A stretch of 64,000 nucleotides of DNA, taken from contig JAFVFN010000014.1 of assembly GCA_017475405.1 (NCBI GenBank), forward strand, positions 1-64,000, written 5' to 3'. The DNA is from Elusimicrobiaceae bacterium. Its GTDB lineage: Bacteria > Elusimicrobiota > Elusimicrobia > Elusimicrobiales > Elusimicrobiaceae. Shown here piece by piece: positions 45,699 to 53,653 of this stretch; positions within the stretch are counted from its first letter, which is position 1; every line of letters begins with the position of its first letter. Made by a program: the position numbers and the translations under genes. The notes under the pieces were generated by a model. It did no database searches. It saw only the letters and a program-made list of their open reading frames with translations, and was not told where the DNA came from.

Positions 45699-46253
45699 AT
45701 GAAATACCAAAACACCCGGCGGGGTTTTACGCTTATTGAACTTTTGGTCGTAGTACTTATTATCAGCATACTGGTTGCGGTTGCTTTACCTCAGTATAAA
45801 ATAGCTGTAGCTAAATCCAAAATTTCTCAACTATTGCCGGTAATAAATGCAATGAAAAAATCTTACGAACTATACTATGAAGAAACTGGGAAATATCCAG
45901 ATGATATAAGTATGCTTACTATCAGTCTACCCTCCTCCTGTAATCTGGAAAGTAATGGTATGTCTACCTACATTCAATGTGGAACCAACGTCCTAATTGA
46001 TGCCCAAAAAAGTACAAACAGTGGTGACGGAGTCATCTCCGTATCTTTTTGTCCAAAATATAACAAAAATTATACTCAATGTGCCCCCAAAAGAGACTTA
46101 GGCATCGTATTCAATACAAGCAGACCAAACCGTACTGCCGATGCGAACGTACGTATTCCCAACAAAGCAGTATGCGTACCATTCACTAACTTCGGTCAGT
46201 CCCTTTGCAATAGTTTGTTGGGAGGAGCAGTTGATCAAATTGTAAAAAAATAA
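45699..46253 (+). CDS. Type IV pilin-like protein (prepilin)
   Basis: 184 residues: leader MKYQNTRRG, processed helix [17 protein letters not shown] with Glu5, then AVALPQYKIAVAKSKISQL. The leader is almost the same as in the pilin at 32235, while the globular part differs fully (SCNLESNGM, CPKYNKNYTQCAPKRD, RTADANVRIPNKAVCVPF). Four or more Cys may form disulfides. AAGGAG is 8 bases before the ATG at 45699. It is preceded by leader element B and followed by a terminator. Confidence 0.9.
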   Translation: MKYQNTRRGFTLIELLVVVLIISILVAVALPQYKIAVAKSKISQLLPVINAMKKSYELYYEETGKYPDDISMLTISLPSSCNLESNGMSTYIQCGTNVLIDAQKSTNSGDGVISVSFCPKYNKNYTQCAPKRDLGIVFNTSRPNRTADANVRIPNKAVCVPFTNFGQSLCNSLLGGAVDQIVKK

Positions 46254-46312
46254 TTTATTTCAGGACAAAACGCATAAAAAAGGAACGGGATAAGCAAAAG
46301 CAGTGAAATAAA

Positions 46313-46338
46313 GGGGACACCCGAGAGAGTGTGTCCTC
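46313..46338 (+). terminator. Terminator after pilin B
   Basis: GGGGACAC pairs with GTGTCCTC (one G-U) and is followed by CTTATTTT. Confidence 0.7.
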
Positions 46339-46604
46339 CTTATTTTATCCAGAAAGCGTGGTCATACAATGAGCTAACTAGGCTATGGGAACATATTAGT
46401 CCATATACTATAGGAGTGTTTAATTAAAAATGGGTGAGTAGAGGATAAAATAACGTAAAAACCTAGACAAAGAACAAAAAGCATCTATTTTTGAAAAACA
46501 CATAATCCTGGGTTTAACTGGAATGTCTTGCATGTGTTTATCCTAAATTTATTTCATTTTATTTCACAACATGTATAAAATTTGCTAAAATAAAAGAAAT
46601 AAAT
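46339..46604. other. AT-rich gap upstream of tRNA-Arg
   Basis: No gene is recognised. A promoter for the tRNA is likely at the end: TTCACA and TAAAAT (46585-46590) are 17 bases apart. Confidence 0.4.
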
Positions 46605-46676
46605 GCCCCCATAGCTCAATGGATAGAGCACCTGCCTTCTAAGCAGGGGATTACAGTTCGATTCTGTATGGGGGTA
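46605..46676 (+). tRNA. tRNA-Arg (anticodon UCU)
   Basis: Acceptor GCCCCCA pairs with TGGGGGT (terminal G-U). D arm GCTC/GAGC. Anticodon stem CCTGC/GCAGG encloses CTTCTAA, anticodon TCT. T arm ACAG TTCGATT CTGT. CCA is not encoded. It reads AGA. A decayed integrase lies 170 bases downstream, as expected for a tRNA used as an integration site. Confidence 0.95.
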
Positions 46677-46846
46677 TTTTCCGACGGTAGTCACTTTTTA
46701 GAAGTAATCATTCGAAACATCTTATTTTCTCGTCGTAAAAACATATCGCAATTAACACTAGCAAAACAATTAAAAACCGGAAGCGTGGGCAGCATATGGG
46801 CAGCATTTTTGCATTTTTTACCGTCGGGCTAAGACGGAGTTTTTAA

Positions 46847-46960
46847 TTATTTTGTAAATTGTGGCAATTTATTTACAGCATTTGCCAGATCTGCTGGGGC
46901 CAAATGTGCGTAAATCTCAGTCATCTGAATGCTGCCAAATTTACCCTGGTCATGCAAGGT
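46847..46960 (-). pseudogene. C-terminal remnant of a tyrosine recombinase/integrase
   Basis: Minus-strand translation reads TLHDQGKFGSIQMTEIYAHL and then APADLANAVNKLPQFTK before a stop. This is the tail of phage-type tyrosine recombinases (GHSSIQMTERYAHLAP), including the catalytic Tyr. TLHD probably derives from the LHDLRHTF motif, and the segment between it and the tail has been deleted. No start or catalytic domain remains. Its position beside tRNA-Arg(UCU), pointing toward it, fits a former integrated element. GGGCAGCAT is repeated at 46787 and 46798 between the two. Confidence 0.8.
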
Positions 46961-47063
46961 TTAATCATCCTAAATCTATTCTTTCGAAAATAAGCTTATT
47001 TCATTTTCGCAACTGATTTTAAAATAAGGAATAATTTTTGATATTCTTATTTCAATTTGACAC

Positions 47064-47091
47064 TTGCTGTTTTAAGAATAATTGTTATAAT
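47064..47091 (+). promoter_or_regulatory. Promoter of leader element C
   Basis: TTGCTG (47064-47069) and a perfect TATAAT (47086-47091), 16 bases apart. A TTGACA also occurs at 47057 but its spacing is too long. The predicted leader carries about 55 extra bases before the element. Confidence 0.6.
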
Positions 47092-47151
47092 ATAAGTAAT
47101 CCTACTTAATGGAGGAAGAGCAGTTTTCGCGCACACGCGCATAATATAAGA

Positions 47152-47368
47152 ATTTATCTGTTTTTGGAATTGTATCTTAGGGATACAAAGAGCCTTTAGT
47201 AATAAAGGCATAAAACCGATCCAAAAACAGCTGTTTTAGGCACATAAATAACGGACCTTCGAAACCCGTTATTTTGTGCCGAGTGTTTGCCGTCTATGAC
47301 GGCAGGCCACGGCTGTTTTGCTTTGGGTTATCGGTTTTAGCTCAAACAACTCAGCCGTATTTATTTTC
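47152..47368 (+). ncRNA. Structured leader RNA element, copy C (before pilin 47401)
   Basis: P1: CTGTTTTTGG (47158-47167) with CCAAAAACAG (47221-47230). P2: TTGTATC/GATACAA. P3: GGCACA (47239-47244) with TGTGCC (47275-47280), extended by AATAACGG/CCGTTATT. AGTGTTT and hairpin P4 TGCCGTC/GACGGCA follow. Terminator-like hairpin: ACGGCTG (47309-47315) with CAGCCGT (47352-47358), then ATTTATTTT. Long-range pairing: TAAAACCGAT (47211-47220, abutting P1) with ATCGGTTTTA (47330-47339). Confidence 0.88.
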
Positions 47369-47400
47369 TTTGAGCTCGATTTATATATAAGGAAAATCAT

Positions 47401-47892
47401 ATGAAACAAGGTTTTACATTAATCGAATTATTGGTAGTTGTGTTAATTATAAGCATTTTGGCAGCCGTGGCGTTACCACAATACCAAATTGCAGTTTTAA
47501 AAAGTCGTTACACACAAGCAGAAACGCTGGCCACTGCCTTCTATAATGCAGAGCAAGTATATCATCTAGCCAATGGAACATATACTCCTAATTTTAAAGA
47601 TTTAGATATTGACCCGCCAGGGGGCGGTGCTATTACCAAAAACACCACATCTACTGATGAAAATGCGGGAGCCAACACATGGGAAGCTGATCATCTATCT
47701 TGTTATTTACGCAATGCTGATGTATACTGTATTGTGACAGGAACAGGAACACTAATGGCACATATAACATTAAAAAATGGAATCAGATCCTGCCGATGCA
47801 AACCAGAAAATTCGTATGAGTGCCGCGTGTGTCAACAAAAAGGGACTTATACTGGTACTACTAACGCTAAATATTTAGTGTATAAATATTAA
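47401..47892 (+). CDS. Type IV pilin-like protein (prepilin)
   Basis: 163 residues with a very short leader (MKQG) and processed helix [17 protein letters not shown], Glu5 present, then AVALPQYQIAVLKSRYTQAE. AFYNAEQVYHLANGTYTPNF and LDIDPPGG resemble the pilin at 52806, placing both in one subgroup of PilE-like proteins that share a Y-LANG-Y block. AAGGA precedes the ATG. Leader element C lies directly upstream. The next gene begins 60 bases after the stop. Confidence 0.92.
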   Translation: MKQGFTLIELLVVVLIISILAAVALPQYQIAVLKSRYTQAETLATAFYNAEQVYHLANGTYTPNFKDLDIDPPGGGAITKNTTSTDENAGANTWEADHLSCYLRNADVYCIVTGTGTLMAHITLKNGIRSCRCKPENSYECRVCQQKGTYTGTTNAKYLVYKY

Positions 47893-47952
47893 CATGAGAG
47901 AATATAGTGTTATTTGATATAATTTAAATATATTTAACTAGGAGGGGTCATC

Positions 47953-49629
47953 ATGCCCAAAGCTTGTTCTGAATTACAAACCGAACGTGCTAAATTTCAG
48001 CCCGTTCTTCCTGCTATTTTAAAAAAGGGTCCGGCTTTTGTAAAACCGAAACTCGGCAAAGCCACTAAATCTGTAGCCGACCAAGCTACCGTTAAAAAGA
48101 TTTTCCCGAATACATACGGTTTACCGGCTGTTACTTTTGTAAAAGGTAATAACGCGGCTGTATGCAAAAAAGCCGTACGTGTGGGTGTTGTACTTTCCGG
48201 CGGACAAGCCCCGGGCGGCCATAACGTCATCGGCGGTTTATTGGACGGTCTTAAAAAAGCGAACTCCAAAAATAAACTCTTTGGATTTTTGGGCGGCCCC
48301 AGCGGCATTGTAGACAACAAGCTCGTGGAAATCACTCCGGCCCTGATGAAAGAATACCGCAATACAGGCGGATTTGACCTTATTCAATCCGGACGTACCA
48401 AAATTGAAACCGACGAACAATTAGCAGCGGCCAAAAACAATCTGATCAAAAACAAAATGGACGCCTTGGTAGTAGTAGGGGGGGACGACTCCAACACCAA
48501 CGCCTGTGTAATTGCTGAATACTTAAAACAACAGGGTGTGGATATCTCCGTAATCGGAGTACCGAAAACCATTGACGGCGACCTTAAAAACGAACATATT
48601 GAAACCTCTTTTGGGTTTGATACTGCAACAAAAATTTATGCCGAACTCGTAGGCAATATTGAACGCGATATGAACTCGGCCCGCAAGTATTGGCACTTTG
48701 TACGTTTAATGGGACGCAGCGCTTCTCATATTACGTTAGAAGTAGCCTTTAAAACCCACCCCAATGCCGTTCTTATCGGCGAAGAAGTACTGGCCAAAAA
48801 AATGACCTTGGGACAAGTGGTAAACCAGTTGGTAGATCTGATTGCCAAACGCGCCAAGGCCGGCAAAAATTACGGTATTGTGCTCGTTCCGGAAGGACTT
48901 ATTGAGTTCATCCCGGAAATGAAAGAGCTGATCAGTGCGTTAAACGATGCTTTAGCTGATCATGAAGCGGCACTGTCCAAACTGAGTACGCTCCCTGAGA
49001 AAAAAGAATTTATCCTGGCAAAGCTTCCCAAAAAGCTTGCTGACCTGATGAAATCTTTACCCGCCGGGATTGCCAGTCAGCTGATGCTGGACCGCGATCC
49101 GCACGGTAACGTACAGGTATCCTTAATTGAAACAGAAAAACTGCTCGTTGAAATGATTAAAACCCGCTTGGCCGAACTCAAAAAGGCCGGCAAATATACG
49201 GGTAAATTTTCTGCCATTACACACTTCTTTGGCTATGAAGGACGCTGCGGCGTGCCGTCTACCTTTGACGCCAATTATACCTATGCACTCGGTTATAACG
49301 CAGCTGTACTGGCCCTTAACAAATGCACGGGGTATTTATCTTCCGTGAAACGCTTGACCAAAAAGGCGCAAGACTGGGAAGTGGGCGGCGTACCGCTTAC
49401 GATGATGATGAACATTGAACGCCGCAAAGGCAAAGAAAAACCTGTCATCAAAAAAGCCTTGGTAGAACTCAAAGGAAAACCGTTTGCCTACTTATCCAAA
49501 GTACGCACGGTATGGGCGACACAAGATGAATATGTGTTCCCGGGCCCGATCCAGTTCTTTGGTCCGGCCGTTGTTACCGATATTACAACGGTAACTCTGC
49601 AGTTGGAACAAGGCAAAAAAGTAAAATAA
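47953..49629 (+). CDS. pfp: PPi-dependent 6-phosphofructokinase (long type)
   Basis: 558-residue phosphofructokinase that uses pyrophosphate. SGGQAPGGHNVIGG starts the phosphoryl-donor site, VVVGGDDSNTNA (about residues 173-184) has the GGDD form typical of PPi enzymes where ATP enzymes have GGDG, and PKTIDGDL carries the catalytic Asp and the Lys linked to PPi use. The length fits the long group found in plants and spirochaetes. A strong AGGAGGGG ribosome site precedes the start. A PPi-PFK saves ATP in fermenting anaerobes. Confidence 0.93.
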   Translation: MPKACSELQTERAKFQPVLPAILKKGPAFVKPKLGKATKSVADQATVKKIFPNTYGLPAVTFVKGNNAAVCKKAVRVGVVLSGGQAPGGHNVIGGLLDGLKKANSKNKLFGFLGGPSGIVDNKLVEITPALMKEYRNTGGFDLIQSGRTKIETDEQLAAAKNNLIKNKMDALVVVGGDDSNTNACVIAEYLKQQGVDISVIGVPKTIDGDLKNEHIETSFGFDTATKIYAELVGNIERDMNSARKYWHFVRLMGRSASHITLEVAFKTHPNAVLIGEEVLAKKMTLGQVVNQLVDLIAKRAKAGKNYGIVLVPEGLIEFIPEMKELISALNDALADHEAALSKLSTLPEKKEFILAKLPKKLADLMKSLPAGIASQLMLDRDPHGNVQVSLIETEKLLVEMIKTRLAELKKAGKYTGKFSAITHFFGYEGRCGVPSTFDANYTYALGYNAAVLALNKCTGYLSSVKRLTKKAQDWEVGGVPLTMMMNIERRKGKEKPVIKKALVELKGKPFAYLSKVRTVWATQDEYVFPGPIQFFGPAVVTDITTVTLQLEQGKKVK

Positions 49630-49657
49630 GAATTGTTACTAACAATTGATATACAAG

Positions 49658-49683
49658 CCCCACTCCTGATATTTGGAGTGGGG
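49658..49683 (+). terminator. Rho-independent terminator of pfp
   Basis: CCCCACTCC pairs with GGAGTGGGG around 8 bases and is followed by AATTTATT. Confidence 0.8.
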
Positions 49684-49798
49684 AATTTATTGCTTAAAAA
49701 CTTCCAGTATGCCGAAATCAAGGACAAGTTAACTGGTAAGGCTACTAAAGAGCCTCCTTATATAGAATAAAATTACTTAAAATTATAAAATATAAGGT

Positions 49799-51091
49799 AT
49801 GAGACAATTTTTATTATTAATTCTATGTTGCGTGTCCTCTTTGCCCGTCCTGGCTGTCGGACCGTTTCGTAAGCTACCCGCACTGAATAAGGATCTCTTT
49901 ACTACACCAATCTCTGACGCTATTACACGTCAAACCTTTATCCAATTGCATACGTCACAGCAATTAGCTACATGGACTCAAGCTGAACGTACTTTACTAT
50001 TAACTCATAAGTTTATTGCTGAAAACAATCACTGGCCAAGAACTGTTATTGTCCGGCAAGGACAAATTATACCTAAAGAAAAATATACAACTGCTGAACA
50101 AAGCGAAGTTTCATTAGGAAGGCTGCTACGACGTACATTAGAGAATTCTTCGGATACTTCTATCCCAATTAGAGAAACCTTGGAAAACCTAAAAACCCAG
50201 TATTCCCCCGTCAGGATGCATATCCGTACACTTGAGCAATTAAACCACTGGCTGACTGTACATCAAACCTGGCCGCGTGAACATATTAACCAAAAAGAGC
50301 CACTGACTCCACAGGAACAATTTGAAACAGCTTTGGCTCGACAAGCAAACAAACTATGTTCAGGCAAAAGCTATGCTTGTCCCAAAGAGATATTGGAGTC
50401 CCTACGTTATATTCGATCCTCGTATGATCTTTCTTATATACCGTTGGGACTGGAAAACCGACCAGATCAAGCGTTTCAATTGTTAGATCACATATATAAT
50501 TGGATCAATAAATATCACTCTTGGCCAAGCCCGCAAGGAAATTCAAATTTAGAACGTCAATTATTTTGGCAAGTTAATAACCTGTTATCTGCCACACAAG
50601 CAACTACCGATCCGATAGTTATAGAACTAGCTTCGTTGAAAGAATATTATAAAAATCCGCCTGTCGGCTCATATAGAGAAATTAACACAAATCTGATTGT
50701 CCGACGTCCGGCGACCGAATATGAACTTCTGGGAGTGCGTCCGGAGCAACTGACCTCTGATCCGGTGGATGAAACATCCTATCCTATTTCACAGGAATAT
50801 ATTCAAAATACTGCAAAGAGCCTTGTCCTATGGTTAATTAAATACAACCATTGGCCTCAAATGCCCAAAAAAATAAAATACGATTCAGATGCTCAAAAGT
50901 TTATCAAGAGTACAAAATCCTTGGAACAATGCACTATTACCGAGATGCAAGCCACACTGCTTCTTCGCGCTATTTCTCGTGCCCGGAAAAAAGATCCGAA
51001 AATTTTTGATGTAATATACACTACTTGGAAAGAAGAAGGACCTGCCGTGTTACAATACAATTTTCTTAACAGCACGGAATCTGAACCCTAA
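49799..51091 (+). CDS. Secreted protein with four WP-type helical repeats
   Basis: 430 residues, exported (MRQFLLLILCCVSSLPVLA). I do not know the family. The mature part contains four related units, each an amphipathic helix ending in a Trp-Pro pair: LLLTHKFIAENNHWPRTV, LEQLNHWLTVHQTWPREH, LLDHIYNWINKYHSWPSPQ and LVLWLIKYNHWPQMP, spaced about 75-120 residues apart. The pattern is loosely like the helicase-associated repeat of other proteins, but here it is periplasmic or surface-exposed. There is no ribosome site; TATAAA ends 9 bases before the ATG. Confidence 0.65.
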   Translation: MRQFLLLILCCVSSLPVLAVGPFRKLPALNKDLFTTPISDAITRQTFIQLHTSQQLATWTQAERTLLLTHKFIAENNHWPRTVIVRQGQIIPKEKYTTAEQSEVSLGRLLRRTLENSSDTSIPIRETLENLKTQYSPVRMHIRTLEQLNHWLTVHQTWPREHINQKEPLTPQEQFETALARQANKLCSGKSYACPKEILESLRYIRSSYDLSYIPLGLENRPDQAFQLLDHIYNWINKYHSWPSPQGNSNLERQLFWQVNNLLSATQATTDPIVIELASLKEYYKNPPVGSYREINTNLIVRRPATEYELLGVRPEQLTSDPVDETSYPISQEYIQNTAKSLVLWLIKYNHWPQMPKKIKYDSDAQKFIKSTKSLEQCTITEMQATLLLRAISRARKKDPKIFDVIYTTWKEEGPAVLQYNFLNSTESEP

Positions 51092-51130
51092 AAACTCTTA
51101 TTTTAGTACCATTCTTCCTTGTTATTTTTT

Positions 51131-51145
51131 TATAATATAGCTATG
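51131..51145 (+). promoter_or_regulatory. -10 box placed for a leaderless start (methyltransferase)
   Basis: TATAAT (51131-51136), six bases, then ATG at 51143, with no ribosome site. Confidence 0.6.
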
Positions 51146-52777
51146 CCTACTTTAAGCCGGCCCCAACGTAAAAATACCGGTTCCTTTTATACACCCGAAC
51201 CACTGGCCCGTTTACTGGCCCGTGAAGTATTGGCATGCCTGTCCCCAAATACGCCTCTGCAAAATCTATGTATTTTAGATCCGGCTGCCGGAGAGGGGGG
51301 ACTACTGTTACCATTTGCCCAGGAACTGGCCAAACAGCGCCAGATCCAAGAACCTGAACACTGTTATTCGGATATTTTACAAGATATTTTGACACGGCAA
51401 TTACACGCAGCAGATATTTCTGCCAACGCATTGGATATGTACCAACTCAAGGCGATGGACCTGATCCAAAAACCAATTGAGTTGCAAAAGCACCTGACCG
51501 ATGCTCTCTCTGTACAAAAGGGTCATTTCTTGCTTCAAACCTTTGCCCCGCAAGGGTATGATGTCATACTGGCAAATCCGCCCTACATCGGACAAAAAGG
51601 ACATGCTTCTCTCTTTAAGAAACTGCGCAACAACCCATTGTGGAAATCCTATGTAACCCCTCAAAGTGATTTATTGTACTACTTTTTTTATTTGGCCTTG
51701 CATCTGTTAAAACCGAGTGGGCTAGCCGGGTTTATTACGCCTCCCTATTTTACAACAGCCGCCGGAGGCAAACTCCTGCGCCAAACGCTCCGACAAGAAG
51801 CCTCTTTCTTACGACTCATTAACTTTGAGGAACAATATTTGTTTAAAGACGCCCACCCACATACCCTGCTTAGTGTTTTCCAACGCGAGATACAGCCAGT
51901 ACCGTGCCGGGTGGGACTAAAAAACCCAACACAACTATCCCAAACGCAACTGTTTTACGGACCAGACTATTTTTTGCAGACAACACCACCGGCAAGTGAT
52001 ACCAACCTGGTAGACAGGATGGCCCAAGCTCCGCACACCCTGGGGGAGATTGCCAAGGTGTCTAACGGACTTATGACCGGATGCGATAGCGCGTTTATTT
52101 TAACAGACGCCCAAAAACGGGCGCTGCCTCTCACGCCCAGTGAGTTAACTAAGTTGCAGCCATTTTTTAAAAATTCAGACATTGCGCCCTACGTGCCAAA
52201 CACAATCCCGCGTTTATGGCTGATTGATTTGTTTTACCCCAATGACAAAGATATTAATATACACGAGTATCCGCATCTACTGGCCCATTTAACTCAATTC
52301 AAGGGCAAACTGTTGGCCCGTAAACAAAACAACAACGGTATTGATAAGCAATTAAAACAGGGCAAATTTTGGTTTGCCTCGGTACGACGAAAAATGGATT
52401 TTGAGCAAGATAAAATCGTGCTGCCGCACCGATCCAAAACGGTTACCGCCGCTCTGAGCCAAGGTCCTTGGTACGCGAGCAGCGATGTATATTTTATTAC
52501 AGCCCCTAAACCTCCGTATACACTATGGACATTACTTGGGTTGTTAAACTCAACACCGTATTTGACATGGCTGCAAACCCACGGCAAACGTAAAGGCGAG
52601 CTCTTGGAACTCTACAGTGCCCCGTTGCAACAATTACCGATACCCAAACTTACAGCTCAGCAACAGGCACAAATTGAACAGCTTGCACGGAAAATCTACC
52701 GGCAAAAGCAAGCGGCTAATTGTCATACACGCCCCTTGCAAAGACAACTCGATGAGGTGATAATTAATTGTTTTTAA
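51143..52777 (+). CDS. N6-adenine DNA methyltransferase with TaqI-like specificity region (orphan)
   Basis: 544 residues from ATG 51143 (an upstream start at 51119 would add eight residues over the -10 box). NTGSFYTPEPLARLLA is the N-terminal motif X region, LDPAAGEGGLLLPFA binds AdoMet, and VILANPPYIGQKGH is the NPPY catalytic motif of gamma-type adenine methylases. The C-terminal half (IPRLWLIDLFYPND to PIPKLTAQQQAQIEQLARK) matches the TaqI-like target recognition region. There is no nuclease motif at the N-terminus and no restriction gene nearby, so it is probably an orphan methylase or an isolated type IIG-like relative. Confidence 0.88.
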   Translation: MPTLSRPQRKNTGSFYTPEPLARLLAREVLACLSPNTPLQNLCILDPAAGEGGLLLPFAQELAKQRQIQEPEHCYSDILQDILTRQLHAADISANALDMYQLKAMDLIQKPIELQKHLTDALSVQKGHFLLQTFAPQGYDVILANPPYIGQKGHASLFKKLRNNPLWKSYVTPQSDLLYYFFYLALHLLKPSGLAGFITPPYFTTAAGGKLLRQTLRQEASFLRLINFEEQYLFKDAHPHTLLSVFQREIQPVPCRVGLKNPTQLSQTQLFYGPDYFLQTTPPASDTNLVDRMAQAPHTLGEIAKVSNGLMTGCDSAFILTDAQKRALPLTPSELTKLQPFFKNSDIAPYVPNTIPRLWLIDLFYPNDKDINIHEYPHLLAHLTQFKGKLLARKQNNNGIDKQLKQGKFWFASVRRKMDFEQDKIVLPHRSKTVTAALSQGPWYASSDVYFITAPKPPYTLWTLLGLLNSTPYLTWLQTHGKRKGELLELYSAPLQQLPIPKLTAQQQAQIEQLARKIYRQKQAANCHTRPLQRQLDEVIINCF

Positions 52778-52805
52778 AAGAAAGTATATCCGTTTGCCGT
52801 GTCAT

Positions 52806-53312
52806 TTAATTTTTGTATATCCAACTGATATAATTTTCCTCTGTATGTTGCGTACCGGAAGCAGCTCCGGTTTCGTTCTTACACACTTGGTTTCGTATAT
52901 CACTAGTTGTTGCATCCCAAATAATACAATAACGACGATTGGGGGAGGTGGTATGGGCATATCTAACCTGATATTGCATCTTGATCTGCGCGTCATTACA
53001 TTTCGCAGAATTACTGGGCCCCACATTGCAATACCCCCAAGTATAGTCATATCTGTTCTCCGTACTTGTGTCTAATTTCCCGCCGGGCAAATCTATATCT
53101 AAATCCGAAATTTTTTCTGCATATTTACCGTTTGCCAAATAGTAAACTTCCTGCGCATTAACAAAGGTTTTAACCAAATTTTTAAGCGTGGCATACCGGC
53201 TCTTATATACGGCTATTTTATACTGCGGCAGAGCTACCGCTGCCAGTATCCCTATAATTAACACGACGACTAAGAGCTCAATGAGCGTAAATGCTTGTTT
53301 ATTTTTTTGCAT
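52806..53312 (-). CDS. Type IV pilin-like protein (prepilin)
   Basis: 168 residues: leader MQKNKQA, processed helix [17 protein letters not shown] with Glu5, then AVALPQYKIAVYKSRYATL. VNAQEVYYLANGKYAEKI and LDIDLPGGK resemble the pilin at 47401. AAGGAGAAAT lies before the ATG on the minus strand. Unlike the plus-strand pilins it has no structured leader; instead its promoter contains a T13 spacer. It converges with the methyltransferase gene across 28 bases. Confidence 0.92.
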   Translation of the reverse strand: MQKNKQAFTLIELLVVVLIIGILAAVALPQYKIAVYKSRYATLKNLVKTFVNAQEVYYLANGKYAEKISDLDIDLPGGKLDTSTENRYDYTWGYCNVGPSNSAKCNDAQIKMQYQVRYAHTTSPNRRYCIIWDATTSDIRNQVCKNETGAASGTQHTEENYISWIYKN

Positions 53313-53349
53313 CTTATTTCTCCTTATATTTTTCTTATCCTATAAAGCA

Positions 53350-53378
53350 AAGATATCAAAAAAAAAAAAACAAGTCAA
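53350..53378 (-). promoter_or_regulatory. Pilin promoter with T13 spacer (phase-variable candidate)
   Basis: Minus strand: TTGACT (53378-53373), a spacer of TG + 13 T + GA that is exactly 17 bases, then TATCTT (53355-53350). The homopolymer occupies most of the spacer, so slippage would change the -35/-10 distance and thus promoter strength. Confidence 0.7.
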
Positions 53379-53383
53379 GCTAA

Positions 53384-53587
53384 AGGTTTGAACATCGTAC
53401 TCTCTCCTATGTACAGGTATGCGTAACTTTACCAAAAGACTCTGCCCGAGAAACTGACAATCTGCTGGCTATCAAAGATAATTACCCCAAATATGTGGTC
53501 ACACTGGATCGCTTATCCGCAGGCAATATTAACGGGATACGCATCGTCCATTTGGCAGACTTCTTGCCAAGGATAATAACCGCGTAA
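53384..53587 (+). pseudogene. C-terminal remnant of an AAA/DUF4143-type ATPase
   Basis: Plus-strand frame without a start: SYVQVCVTLPKDSARETDN, then LLAIKDNYPKYVVTLDRL and GNINGIRIVHLADFLP, ending at TAA 53587. This matches the tail of ATP-binding proteins with a DUF4143 domain (KDNYPKYVVTLD...G..GI..IHL.DFL). The ATPase and most of DUF4143 are missing upstream, where the pilin promoter now stands. It is clearly a deletion scar. Confidence 0.8.
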
Positions 53588-53653
53588 CAAATAAGTAGTT
53601 ATATCTTAGAATTGTTCTAAATATCATTTTGTCTAAAATGATAAAATATAAGT

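Noticed and set aside
48477-48484. G7 in pfp and similar G6-G7 runs (54122, 60926) as phase-variable sites
   Set aside because: They lie in intact housekeeping-type genes and encode conserved Gly pairs, so they reflect codon choice rather than switches.
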